DNA of 64,000 bases. Origin: an uncultured Lutibacter sp. GTDB lineage: Bacteria > Bacteroidota > Bacteroidia > Flavobacteriales > Flavobacteriaceae. The notes below the pieces were generated by a model. That model worked only from the letters and a program-made list of their open reading frames with translations, had not been told where the DNA came from and did not search any database. Below are positions 8,883-17,929 of this stretch, in pieces; position 1 is the first letter of the stretch; each line of letters opens with the position of its first letter. Where the stretch lies: the NCBI RefSeq assembly GCF_947493565.1, contig NZ_CANLRG010000004.1, positions 124,001-188,000 on the forward strand. Direction: 5' to 3'. A program made the translations under genes and the position numbers.

Positions 8883-10424
8883 TTATTGAATCTCAATACT
8901 AACTGCAGAAGCATTTTTAATTTTATATGAACTGTTACCTACTAACGATGATTTGATATCAAATATTATAACAACTTCACCTCTTTTAGCTTTTGCAATA
9001 GCCTTTTTTGCTTGAGAATTCATTCTACTACCACTAACCACAACGGCTGATTGCCCTGGAACTTTAATAGTAAAACCTGTTGTATTTAAAGTTAAATCAA
9101 AATCAAAATCAGGCAAAGCTGCTCCTACTGTAGCATTTTCTAAACTTGTTTTTGGCATTTTTACATAACCTTCTTGTTTTCTAATCGTTCCAACTGGAGA
9201 AGGAATATCTTTAATTCTAAAGTTTTGAGAAGAACTCACGGTTTGACCATTTGGCAATTTTCCAGATACTCTAATGGTTACTTCTCTCCCTGAACTAGGA
9301 GTCATAACATATTTTCCAGATCCACTAGCTCTGTTTAAACCTGTTCCTGTAGCAGTTACTAAATTGTCAGGAATTCCAGGAATGGAAATAGTCATAGGGT
9401 TTGGCACGCCCCTATAAACTACATTCATTTTATCCGCTGAAATAACTGCGCTATTTGGTTTAGGAATCACCGCGTAGGAACTATTAATTTCAATTTCTAC
9501 AGGCTCACCATTTTCCATAAAAACGAATTTTCCTTTTACTTCTCTTTCTCCCACCGAGCCAGCAGGGAAATCTAAAATTGCTCCTCCATCTTCAATTTTT
9601 GTAATATTTTGTCCGTTAACAACTACTTCCGATGGTTTTAAAGAAGAATCATATCTACCTAAAACAACTTTGCCTTTAAAGTTTTCACCTTGAAAAAATG
9701 CAGATTTTTCTGGAATTAAAATTGTTTTGTAGTTAGACATAGAAACATCGCTTTCTAACTGACCTCCTAAAAGAGTTCCATAAATTTCAGATTGAGTTGT
9801 TTTAATATCCATTTGCATTGATGTTAAATTGGTAATAGTTGATATTAAAGGAAAGCCTTCATATCTATTATTTAACCAAGGCTGTGTACCAACTCCTTTT
9901 TTTTGATCTGAAGTATCAAATCGTTTATTAATTACTGCAATTAGTGGATGATCTTCTCCTAAAAGTTCTTTTATAAGGTTTACAATTTCAGTTTTATAGT
10001 TTGAAATTTTATCTACAAATTCCTGCCCTTCTTGGGTAAGTTTATCATTTGCAAAAAAGTGTTCGTCAACTAGATTTGATTGATCCATCGCTTCATAATC
10101 CTTTGGATCTTCTTGTTCTGTTAAAAAAAATTCTTTTTTTGCTTCTAAATATGCTGTAAAATCTTTGGATAGTTGATCTACGTTACTTGCAGTTGAATAT
10201 AAATTTGCATATTTTTCTGGCTGTTCTTGTGCCTTTGTTGCTAAATTGCTTAGTGTTTGTTTATTTTTTTCTGTTGCTGTTGAATTATTTTCAACTAGCT
10301 TTTCATTCATAAAACCAAATGCAGATAATACTTCCTTTGACATGTTCATTGCTAACATAGCAATGAAAACTAAGTACATTAAGTTAATCATTTTCTGCCT
10401 TGGTGATAATTTACCTGAAGCCAT
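8883..10424 (-). CDS. gldM: Gliding motility / type IX secretion motor protein GldM
   Basis: A 513-residue protein with one N-terminal membrane helix (about residues 13-32, MINLMYLVFIAMLAMNMS) preceded by a cytoplasmic Arg/Lys segment, then a large periplasmic region of beta domains. This is the GldM/PorM layout: the transmembrane helix pairs with GldL to form the proton-driven rotary motor, and the periplasmic shaft reaches the GldKN ring. The gene order gldL-gldM-gldN supports it fully. Length is normal for flavobacterial GldM. Confidence 0.96.
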   Translation of the reverse strand: MASGKLSPRQKMINLMYLVFIAMLAMNMSKEVLSAFGFMNEKLVENNSTATEKNKQTLSNLATKAQEQPEKYANLYSTASNVDQLSKDFTAYLEAKKEFFLTEQEDPKDYEAMDQSNLVDEHFFANDKLTQEGQEFVDKISNYKTEIVNLIKELLGEDHPLIAVINKRFDTSDQKKGVGTQPWLNNRYEGFPLISTITNLTSMQMDIKTTQSEIYGTLLGGQLESDVSMSNYKTILIPEKSAFFQGENFKGKVVLGRYDSSLKPSEVVVNGQNITKIEDGGAILDFPAGSVGEREVKGKFVFMENGEPVEIEINSSYAVIPKPNSAVISADKMNVVYRGVPNPMTISIPGIPDNLVTATGTGLNRASGSGKYVMTPSSGREVTIRVSGKLPNGQTVSSSQNFRIKDIPSPVGTIRKQEGYVKMPKTSLENATVGAALPDFDFDLTLNTTGFTIKVPGQSAVVVSGSRMNSQAKKAIAKAKRGEVVIIFDIKSSLVGNSSYKIKNASAVSIEIQ

Positions 10425-10468
10425 TCTAATTAGTTTTTTTGGTTAATAATTTAGTTACAAATAACTAA

Positions 10469-11116
10469 TTAGTTTTTAACTGACATTGCAGATAACATTC
10501 CTCCATAAACTCCATTTAATGAAGATAAATTGGTTGCAAGCGATTCCATTTGCTCCTTCAATTTCCCTGCATTTTCTGCCACTTGTTCATTAATTTCAGC
10601 TTGTTTGCTTGTACTTTCTAACTGTACTTTGTATAAACTGTTTAAAGATTCCATTTGAGCCGCAGCTAATGATAATTGTTCGCTATACTTATTAGTTGCT
10701 GCAATTGAATCAACTGCTGGTGCAATATTCTCTGCTGCACCTTTAAAGTTTTGAATACTTTCTCCTAAGCTTTTCATAAGGTTTGCATCTAACTTAGCAT
10801 CTCTTAACATATCATCTAATTTTTGTGATAATAGGCTTTGAGTTTCTTTAGCCTCTGCAGCATCTCTATCTCTTCTATTTCCATTTGCTAACTCAGGATA
10901 CACTAACGACCAATCTAAATCTTCTTCAACTGGTTCAAAAGCTGAAATTGCAAAAATTATTGCTTCTGTAATTAATCCAATAGCTAACATTACACCACCT
11001 GTTAAAGGACCAATGCTATAGTGGGTAAGTTTAAAAAGTGCTCCAATAATAACAATTGAAGCTCCAAGGCCATAGGCCATGTTAAAGATTTTTTTAGTTG
11101 ATTTTGATTGTGCCAT
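10469..11116 (-). CDS. gldL: Gliding motility / type IX secretion motor protein GldL
   Basis: A 215-residue inner-membrane protein with two N-terminal helices (about residues 12-32 and 36-58) and a coiled-coil-like cytoplasmic tail rich in Gln, Asn and Ala. The second helix has Glu in ITEAIIFAISAFEP, the type of buried acidic residue implicated in proton flow in GldLM. With GldM it forms the motor that powers type IX secretion and gliding. Located between gldK and gldM with gaps of 38 and 44 bases. Confidence 0.96.
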   Translation of the reverse strand: MAQSKSTKKIFNMAYGLGASIVIIGALFKLTHYSIGPLTGGVMLAIGLITEAIIFAISAFEPVEEDLDWSLVYPELANGNRRDRDAAEAKETQSLLSQKLDDMLRDAKLDANLMKSLGESIQNFKGAAENIAPAVDSIAATNKYSEQLSLAAAQMESLNSLYKVQLESTSKQAEINEQVAENAGKLKEQMESLATNLSSLNGVYGGMLSAMSVKN

Positions 11117-11154
11117 AATTAAAGTTTTAAAATTTTAGTATTTAAGGTTGATTT

Positions 11155-12510
11155 TTAGTTTCCTTTGATGTCGGTACCCAAATAGTCTTGTACCGTTCTA
11201 AATCCTATATAACTTCGAGCAGAATCTGAATATTCATAGTCACGCGTGCTTACTTCTAAAAAATAAGCTACATCTTTCCAAGAACCTCCTCTAATTATTT
11301 TTCTATGATTTTTTGAGTCCAATACATTTGGATTCATTGTTGAACTCAAATAATAGGTTTCTTCATTGTAAGCAGTATTTGTCCATTCGGACACATTTCC
11401 TGCCATATTATACAATCCAAAATCATTAGGAAAATATGATTTTGCTTCCATTGTATATAACGCTCCATCTACGGCATAATTACCTCTCGTTGGTTTGAAG
11501 TTTGCTAAAAAGCAGCCTCTATCACTTGTAGTATAAGGGCCTCCCCAAGGGTATGTTGCATTTTCGAGTCCGCCTCTAGCGGCATATTCCCATTCTGCTT
11601 CGGATGCTAATCTAAATTGAGGGACTGTTGTTGATTTTCTTTTGGTATTCAGAAAATCATTTTTCTTTTTGGTTCTCCACCTACAAAAAGCCTTTGCTTG
11701 AATCCAAGAAATACCCACAACTGGGTAATCGTTATAGGCTTCGTGATAAAAGTAGTCTTGATGCATTGGATCGTTATAAGAATAATTAAAGTCTCTCACC
11801 CAAACAGTAGTATCTGGGTATACTCTTACAGTTTCTTGTTTAATAAAATCTCTTCTCTGTCCTTCGTTCTTTGCAGCAGCCTCTTGATCTAAATAATAAT
11901 ATTTAAACTTCAATTTATCCACATTCACCATTCTTCTTCCTTCAAAGCTATCTTCAATAGGTATAAAAATTGAATCAACCATTACTTCAGCATATTGAAT
12001 ACTTGGAAATTGATTTTTATCCCAAATAATCTCTTCTTCCCAATTTAACATCTTCCCCTGTGTTGGTGAATTAGGATCTCCATCAATACTTCCATAGGCT
12101 TCCATCATATATTGTTGGTAAGGAGTCATATCAGTTTCTTCAACGTTTAAAAATTTATAATCTTCTAAACCTTCTTCTCCTAATAATTCGGCATATAAAG
12201 CTAATTCCGTTCTAACTATAGAATCTCTAACCCAAAAAACAAATTCTTTGTATTCACTATTAGTAATTTCTGTTTCGTCCATATAAAATGGTCTAACAGT
12301 TACAGTACGAGTCGGCGAATTTAATGAACCAGCAATATCTTCACTTTGTTTACCCATTGTAAAAGAACCTCCAGGTATTAAAGTCATACCTAATGGTTTT
12401 TCAGATTGCCATTTACTTTTAGACTTTACGCCTACTAACTCACCTTGATCATTTGATCTACAACTATAAACTATTAATGCTAGTAAAATATACAATGATA
12501 TTTTCTTCAT
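11155..12510 (-). CDS. gldK: Gliding motility / type IX secretion lipoprotein GldK
   Basis: A lipoprotein of about 451 residues with signal MKKISLYILLALIVYSC and the lipid-modified Cys at residue 17. The remainder is a formylglycine-generating-enzyme (FGE/sulfatase-modifying) fold: LIPGGSFTMGKQ near the start, FRLASEAEWEYAARGG, YNMAGNVSEWT, and RGGSWKD near the end. In GldK/PorK this fold is structural, forming with GldN a periplasmic ring attached to the outer membrane. An upstream in-frame start at 12537 exists, but a consensus promoter covers 12535-12565, so the start at 12510 is chosen. First gene of the operon. Confidence 0.95.
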   Translation of the reverse strand: MKKISLYILLALIVYSCRSNDQGELVGVKSKSKWQSEKPLGMTLIPGGSFTMGKQSEDIAGSLNSPTRTVTVRPFYMDETEITNSEYKEFVFWVRDSIVRTELALYAELLGEEGLEDYKFLNVEETDMTPYQQYMMEAYGSIDGDPNSPTQGKMLNWEEEIIWDKNQFPSIQYAEVMVDSIFIPIEDSFEGRRMVNVDKLKFKYYYLDQEAAAKNEGQRRDFIKQETVRVYPDTTVWVRDFNYSYNDPMHQDYFYHEAYNDYPVVGISWIQAKAFCRWRTKKKNDFLNTKRKSTTVPQFRLASEAEWEYAARGGLENATYPWGGPYTTSDRGCFLANFKPTRGNYAVDGALYTMEAKSYFPNDFGLYNMAGNVSEWTNTAYNEETYYLSSTMNPNVLDSKNHRKIIRGGSWKDVAYFLEVSTRDYEYSDSARSYIGFRTVQDYLGTDIKGN

Positions 12511-12534
12511 ATTTATTTTCTTAATCAACAAAGA

Positions 12535-12565
12535 CAAACCTATTACTAATTATCTTAAAAAGCAA
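12535..12565 (-). promoter_or_regulatory. Promoter of gldKLMN
   Basis: Read on the minus strand, TTG (12563-12565), 20 bp, then TAGGTTTG (12535-12542), an exact match to the Bacteroidota TTG/TAnnTTTG consensus. It ends 24 bases before the gldK start, so gldKLMN can be expressed separately from topA and the arginase-family gene upstream. Confidence 0.75.
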
Positions 12566-12594
12566 AAAATGTATTTTTCATAATTTGACACATT

Positions 12595-13758
12595 TTATTG
12601 CACCATTTTTTTCAATGTTTTATACCACCTATCAGGTATTTCTTGATTGCTTGCACAAACATAATCTTGATAAGTACATGGTATTAACGAATGTCTTTTA
12701 AATTTATTATTATCATTTAAACTAATTTCCATCCACCAACGCCCACTTTTATTACTTTTATGAAAATTTAAAACTTCATTTTCAATAGGAACTATATATT
12801 TTTGATAATTATCTTTGAGTCCAAAAGGATAATCGTTGGCTCTATAGTTAACTCCTTCAATAAAATACCAAATCATTTGAGCAATTAATTGAGCTGTTTG
12901 ATTTTTGACGTCTAATTTAGAATTAAATTCATAAATTCCAAAAGAAGAAACCTTATCACTAATACCTGCATAACGTGCTATTGTACAAATTTCAGCTCCT
13001 GTAAAGCCATTTGGTGAAGCGTTATTATTTCCAGGTGCATCAGAATTTCTAACCGCAGATAAATCAATACTAACAATATCGGCATCTCTCATTGCTGGTT
13101 CAACAATTTGTATTGAGTTTACAACTTCTCCTAACCTATATGTTTCAAAAAATAAATTATCAATTAAGTCTATTTCTTCTTGTGAATTAAAATAGGTTTG
13201 ATAACCTATATTGCAGTAGTTGAATAAATTATTTGGCTGATTCATCACAATTTTACTTAAAAAAGTTTGTGAATTTAAATCTTCTTCTATTAAACCTAGA
13301 TCAAATTTACTATCTACAGCTACAATATTTACCGTTTGTTCTAGCTTATCATAAGCCCTATAATTTGCATATGTTAAATCCTGTCCACCGCCTATTATAA
13401 TAGGTATTATTTTATTTTTTAATAAATATGAGATTATTTCATTAAGTGCAAAGTAAGTATCTTCAATTGTATTTCCTTTTGATATATTCCCTAAATCTGC
13501 AATATCGACTGGCCAATTTCCAGGGTACAATTTGTACAATTCTTTTCTAATTTCATCTAATTTAAACCCTGTATCATAATTTCCTGCGGCAGCACGTCCT
13601 TCCTCAACACCAACAAGTGCCATTTTCTTATTTGATAAATCAGGGAAATTACCTTTAGCAGTGTAAACTTCAATACACTGACCAAGAGAAGAGTTAGCCT
13701 GCAATTTAGCATGTACTAACAAACTATCATCTAAAGGTTTTAGAAAGTCAAAATTCAT
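12595..13758 (-). CDS. Arginase/formimidoylglutamase-family protein with degenerate metal site
   Basis: A 387-residue member of the ureohydrolase superfamily, of the kind usually labelled formimidoylglutamase in flavobacteria. The fold motifs are all present, but the manganese ligands are not. The GGGHD motif reads GGGQD (Gln126 replaces His). The DAHxD motif reads DSKFD at 149-153 (Lys replaces His). The SxDxDxxDP motif reads SIDLSAVRNSDAPG at 230-242 (Ser234 replaces the second Asp and Arg237 a later one). Three of the six canonical ligands are therefore gone, and binuclear metal hydrolysis looks impossible. It lies 53 bases after topA and directly upstream of the gldK promoter, with no histidine-degradation genes nearby. 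A non-enzymatic role is inferred. Confidence 0.85.
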   Translation of the reverse strand: MNFDFLKPLDDSLLVHAKLQANSSLGQCIEVYTAKGNFPDLSNKKMALVGVEEGRAAAGNYDTGFKLDEIRKELYKLYPGNWPVDIADLGNISKGNTIEDTYFALNEIISYLLKNKIIPIIIGGGQDLTYANYRAYDKLEQTVNIVAVDSKFDLGLIEEDLNSQTFLSKIVMNQPNNLFNYCNIGYQTYFNSQEEIDLIDNLFFETYRLGEVVNSIQIVEPAMRDADIVSIDLSAVRNSDAPGNNNASPNGFTGAEICTIARYAGISDKVSSFGIYEFNSKLDVKNQTAQLIAQMIWYFIEGVNYRANDYPFGLKDNYQKYIVPIENEVLNFHKSNKSGRWWMEISLNDNNKFKRHSLIPCTYQDYVCASNQEIPDRWYKTLKKMVQ

Positions 13759-13811
13759 TATTAGGGGTTTGGTTGGCTTTTTAGAATTTTAAGCGCAATA
13801 TAATAAATTTT

Positions 13812-16295
13812 TTATTTTTTAGTCACTTTACGTTTAGTTGTTTTCTTTTTAGGGGCATTTTTTTCAATAATCTCTTTTACCTCGTTTAAAGTTAATTTAG
13901 AAGCATCAACCGTTTTTGCTAGTTCAATTTTAGTTTTTCCTTTGATAATATTAGATCTTCCCCAGCGTGCTTTTTCAACTCTAATTCCTTCATCTTCCCA
14001 GTTATGAATAATTTTATCTATTTCTTTTTGCTTTTTATCTTCAATTAATTCAACAATATCTGCTTGTGATAAATTATCAAAATCGTATTTTTTATTTACA
14101 TTGATAAAAATATTATTCCATTTAATAAATGGACCAAAACGACCCACACCTTTTTGTACTGGTAAATTTTCATATTCAGCAATAGGGGCATCTGCTTTTT
14201 GTTTCTCTTTTATCAATTCAATGGCTCTGTTGATATCAACCGACATTGGATTTTCACCTCTTGGGATTGAGACATACATTTTATGAAATTTAATATAAGG
14301 TCCAAATCGACCATTAGCAACAATAACGTCTTCACCTTCAAATCCACCAATTTTTTTAGGAAGTTTAAATAGATCCATTGCTTCTTCATACGTTATAGAT
14401 GTTAATGTTTGGTCACCTTGTAAACTTGCAAATCTAGGTTTTTCTTCATCGGTAACTTCTCCTATTTGTACCATTGCTCCAAACCTTCCTAAGCGAGCAT
14501 ATACATTTTTACCACTTTCGGGGTCAACTCCTAACAAACGTTCTCCTTTGGCTCTATCCGCATTTTCAGCAACATCTTCAACCGTAGGGTGGAATTTTTT
14601 ATAAAACTCTTTAATCATAGCAATCCAATCTTCCTTCCCTTCAGCAATATCATCAAATTCAGATTCTACTTTTGCGGTAAAACCAAAGTCTAAAATATTT
14701 GAAAAATTTTCTACTAAAAAGTCATTTACAATATTACCAATATCTGTAGGAATCAATTTTCCTTTATCAGAACCTACTTTTTCGGTTAAAATTTTAGTAG
14801 CTATTTCATTCCCTTTTAATTTTAATTGAGTATAATTTCTATCTTCACCTTCTACAGTACCTTTTGCTATGTACTCTCTTTTTTGAATTGTAGAAATTGT
14901 TGGTGCGTATGTAGAAGGGCGCCCAATACCTAGTTCTTCTAATCTTTTCACTAATGAGGCTTCTGTAAAACGATATGGTGCTTTCGTGTAACGTTCTGTT
15001 GCTGTTATATTTTTATTTGATAAAAGTTCACCTTTTACCAACGTTGGAAGCATTCCTGCTTGCTCTTCATCTTCATTATCAGTACCTTCTAAATATACTT
15101 TTAAAAACCCTTCAAATTTGATCATTTCTCCATTAGCCGTCAATACTTTTTTATTGTGGTTATTGGCAATTTTAACATTAGTTCTTTCTAATTGCGCTTC
15201 ACTCATTTGAGAGGCTATCGTCCTTTTCCAAATTAAATCGTACAATCTATCTTGATCATAGTCAACAGATATTGAACTCAAACTCATATCTGTAGGTCTA
15301 ATTGCCTCATGGGCTTCTTGTGCTCCTTTAGATTTTGTACTAAAATTTCTTGGTTTACTATACGCCTCTCCATAAGAAGAAATAATTTCTTGCTGAGCAT
15401 CATTCTTTGCGTCATTAGATAAGTTTACACTATCTGTTCTCATATAGGTAATTAACCCTGCTTCATACAAACGTTGTGCAATCATCATTGTTTTTGCAAC
15501 CGGAAAATATAATTTTCTCGAAGCTTCTTGCTGTAAAGTAGAAGTTGTAAATGGAGGCGCTGGAGATTTTTTAGCAGGCTTCTTTTGCAAGTCATCCACT
15601 TTAAAATCTGCTCCAATACATGATTCTAAAAATGCTGCTGCCTTTTCTTTAGTTTCGAAATTTTTTGGCAAATTGGCTTTAAACTTCTTACCTTCAGAAG
15701 TAATAAATTGTGCAACAACTTTATAAGATGCTTCAGGCTTAAAACTCATTATTTCACGCTCACGCTCAACAATTAAACGCACCGCTACCGATTGAACTCG
15801 TCCTGCTGATAGGCCACCTTTAACCTTTCGCCATAAAACTGGAGATAACTCGTAACCAACCAAGCGGTCTAAAACCCTACGAGCTTGCTGGGCATTTACT
15901 AAATTATAATCAATATTACGCGGTGTTTCAACAGCTTTTAATATTGCTTTTTTAGTAATTTCATGAAAAACAATACGCTTCGTATTTTCTTCCTTCAATT
16001 TTAGTTGTTCAAATAAATGCCACGCAATTGCCTCTCCTTCACGATCCTCATCCGATGCTAACCAAACCGTATCGGCTTTTTTTGCTAAACTTTTTAATTT
16101 TTTAACAACTGGTTTTTTATCTGAAGACACTGAGTACTTCGGCATAAAATCACCTTCAACATCAATTCCTAATTCTTTAGAGGGTAGATCAGCAATATGC
16201 CCAAAACTTGATTCAACTTGAAAATCCTTCCCTAAAAATTTCTCAATTGTTTTTGCTTTTGCTGGTGACTCTACTATTACTAAATTTTTCGCCAT
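13812..16295 (-). CDS. topA: DNA topoisomerase I
   Basis: An 827-residue type IA topoisomerase. The TOPRIM domain opens the protein (IVESPAKAKTIEKFLG, then ASDEDREGEAIAWH), and GLITYMRTDSVNLS near residue 285 contains the active-site Tyr that forms the 5'-phosphotyrosyl bond. The C-terminus has repeated RFGPYIKF / RFGPFIKW / GRFGAMVQIG modules in place of the four-Cys zinc fingers of E. coli TopA, and ends in a Lys/Thr-rich basic tail. It relaxes negative supercoils. The gene has its own promoter and runs towards the arginase-family gene. Confidence 0.97.
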   Translation of the reverse strand: MAKNLVIVESPAKAKTIEKFLGKDFQVESSFGHIADLPSKELGIDVEGDFMPKYSVSSDKKPVVKKLKSLAKKADTVWLASDEDREGEAIAWHLFEQLKLKEENTKRIVFHEITKKAILKAVETPRNIDYNLVNAQQARRVLDRLVGYELSPVLWRKVKGGLSAGRVQSVAVRLIVEREREIMSFKPEASYKVVAQFITSEGKKFKANLPKNFETKEKAAAFLESCIGADFKVDDLQKKPAKKSPAPPFTTSTLQQEASRKLYFPVAKTMMIAQRLYEAGLITYMRTDSVNLSNDAKNDAQQEIISSYGEAYSKPRNFSTKSKGAQEAHEAIRPTDMSLSSISVDYDQDRLYDLIWKRTIASQMSEAQLERTNVKIANNHNKKVLTANGEMIKFEGFLKVYLEGTDNEDEEQAGMLPTLVKGELLSNKNITATERYTKAPYRFTEASLVKRLEELGIGRPSTYAPTISTIQKREYIAKGTVEGEDRNYTQLKLKGNEIATKILTEKVGSDKGKLIPTDIGNIVNDFLVENFSNILDFGFTAKVESEFDDIAEGKEDWIAMIKEFYKKFHPTVEDVAENADRAKGERLLGVDPESGKNVYARLGRFGAMVQIGEVTDEEKPRFASLQGDQTLTSITYEEAMDLFKLPKKIGGFEGEDVIVANGRFGPYIKFHKMYVSIPRGENPMSVDINRAIELIKEKQKADAPIAEYENLPVQKGVGRFGPFIKWNNIFINVNKKYDFDNLSQADIVELIEDKKQKEIDKIIHNWEDEGIRVEKARWGRSNIIKGKTKIELAKTVDASKLTLNEVKEIIEKNAPKKKTTKRKVTKK

Positions 16296-16353
16296 AAATC
16301 ATTCCTTTTTTTCATACAAAACACCTTATATATATTTCGGTGCTTTTGGTTTG

Positions 16354-16385
16354 CAAATGTATATAAGATTTTTAATACTTATCAA
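16354..16385 (-). promoter_or_regulatory. Promoter of topA
   Basis: On the minus strand TTG (16383-16385), 21 bp, TACATTTG (16354-16361). It is 58 bases from the topA start and sits just past the terminator of the upstream lipoprotein gene. Confidence 0.6.
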
Positions 16386-16406
16386 AAACTATTTGCTAAA
16401 AATAAA

Positions 16407-16433
16407 AAAAACAGGCTTTAAAGCCTGTTTTTA
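16407..16433 (-). terminator. Terminator after the LVIVD-repeat lipoprotein gene
   Basis: AAACAGGCTTT and AAAGCCTGTTT form an 11-bp perfect stem, followed on the minus strand by a long T-run. It separates the lipoprotein gene from topA on the same strand. Confidence 0.85.
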
Positions 16434-16448
16434 CTGAAAAAACTATTT

Positions 16449-17696
16449 TTAATTTAAATGATATTCACTCAATAAATTAAGTCCATTATCTGAATAATTA
16501 TATTGAAACAATGTATTATTACCTATTAACAGTAACTTATTTTGCATTGGAATTACATCAAAAGCAGTAATATTTTTAAAAGTGTTTAGTAATTCTAAAT
16601 CTTCAATTTTTGTTTTATTATATACTTTTAAACCAGAAGTTCCATCACAAATAAAAAGCAAATTATTTTTAATTCCCAAACCATAAGGGTTATCCATTGG
16701 ATACGATTTTACAAGTTCTAAATTGTACACATCGGAAATATCAACTATTTCTAAACTACTTTCAAAAGCACCACAAAAATTACCCGCTCTTAAAGTTATG
16801 TAAGCAAAATTATCATCTACTACAACTGGATCACAAGCTGTTCCGTGTTGAAATTCTGAAATAAATATTGGGTTCTCAGGAGTTTCAATATCGTAAATAT
16901 ACATACCACTCATACTACCTAAAAAAAGTAAATTATCTTTATTAAAAATGGTTTCAATATCAAACCCAGCATGCACTTCTTGCAACTCTCTAGGTGCTAC
17001 TAAATTAGTAATATCAAAAATATTAATATTATGGCTGTCTACTGCGTATAAATAATCATTAACAATTTTAAAGCGTGCTAAAGAACCTCCTTGCCCAGTA
17101 GATTCTGCAGAAGCAAGAGTCATAAAATCATTAAAAACAACACCTCCAGTGTTATAATTTCTTTCATCGTCTATTCTTCGTTGCTCTTGAGTGATTTTCC
17201 AGCCAACGATTATGTCGCCAGCCTGATTTCCATTTTCTCCATAATCAACAACTAGGTTCTCTATAAATGGCATTGGAATATAACTAGGAAATACATCTTT
17301 TAAACGTGCAACTTCTTTAATATTATTAATGTCTGAAATATCAAAAACCAACAAATCCATTAAACTATCTGCGTATAAATAATTGCCTTTAATCTCCATA
17401 TCTTTTGTTGCCTTTATTTTTATAAAAGCAATTTTAACTGGAGATACAGGATTCGAATTATCAATAATATGAATTCCTTTGTCAATATCATTCACCAACA
17501 CTAAATTATTGTATGCGTAAATTTTACCAGATTCAATAATTGGAACTGGTGCAACAATCTCTACCGATGCTCTAAATGCTTGGAGAGACATAAATTCGGC
17601 TTTTGCAACATTTACAGTTTCAAACTCATCATTATTATTACAGGAAATCATAAAAGTAAATATAACAGCAAATAAAAAAAGAATTTTAGTTTTCAT
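16449..17696 (-). CDS. LVIVD-repeat beta-propeller lipoprotein
   Basis: A 415-residue lipoprotein: signal ending FMISC, with Cys19 followed by NNNDEFE. An acidic stretch right after the lipidated Cys resembles the export signal that sends Bacteroidota lipoproteins to the cell surface. The body contains repeated units of about 40-50 residues of the form ...LYAVDSHNINIFDITN..., YIYDIETPENPIFISEF, LEIVDISDVYNLELVKSY, GLKVYNKTK, which match LVIVD repeats and predict a beta-propeller. No catalytic site is visible. It is a single-gene unit with its own terminator and a 230-base upstream gap. Function unknown; surface binding is a guess. Confidence 0.8.
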   Translation of the reverse strand: MKTKILFLFAVIFTFMISCNNNDEFETVNVAKAEFMSLQAFRASVEIVAPVPIIESGKIYAYNNLVLVNDIDKGIHIIDNSNPVSPVKIAFIKIKATKDMEIKGNYLYADSLMDLLVFDISDINNIKEVARLKDVFPSYIPMPFIENLVVDYGENGNQAGDIIVGWKITQEQRRIDDERNYNTGGVVFNDFMTLASAESTGQGGSLARFKIVNDYLYAVDSHNINIFDITNLVAPRELQEVHAGFDIETIFNKDNLLFLGSMSGMYIYDIETPENPIFISEFQHGTACDPVVVDDNFAYITLRAGNFCGAFESSLEIVDISDVYNLELVKSYPMDNPYGLGIKNNLLFICDGTSGLKVYNKTKIEDLELLNTFKNITAFDVIPMQNKLLLIGNNTLFQYNYSDNGLNLLSEYHLN

Positions 17697-17728
17697 ATAA
17701 GTTTGTGTGTTTATGGTTTTTATTTTTA

Positions 17729-17743
17729 TAGTATATATTACTA
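17729..17743. repeat. Inverted repeat TAGTA-N5-TACTA upstream of the LVIVD lipoprotein gene
   Basis: A short inverted repeat 33 bases upstream of the lipoprotein start, in the 233-base gap before miaB. The rest of that gap is AT-rich with no gene-like frame. A weak candidate operator. Confidence 0.3.
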
Positions 17744-17875
17744 ATACGTTAAAACTTATTAAAACGCTACAGTACTTTATATTATTTAATTCTTAAACAA
17801 TTAATAAAATTTAAAATCACTATAATCAATTTAGAGATAGAAACCTTTTTAACGACTTGTTAAATTTCTGCCAAT

Positions 17876-17909
17876 TTGTCACATTTTTAAAATATTGGTT
17901 ATATCTTTG
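17876..17909 (+). promoter_or_regulatory. Promoter of the miaB-secG operon
   Basis: TATCTTTG (17902-17909) matches the -7 consensus exactly and ends 20 bases before the miaB ATG. The nearest TTG (17876-17878) is 23 bp upstream, three more than usual. Confidence 0.6.
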
Positions 17910-17929
17910 CGCTTTAATATTTAAAGATA

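Noticed and set aside
12511-12537. Nine extra N-terminal residues of GldK
   Set aside because: The region overlaps the promoter and would put a hydrophilic block before the lipoprotein signal.
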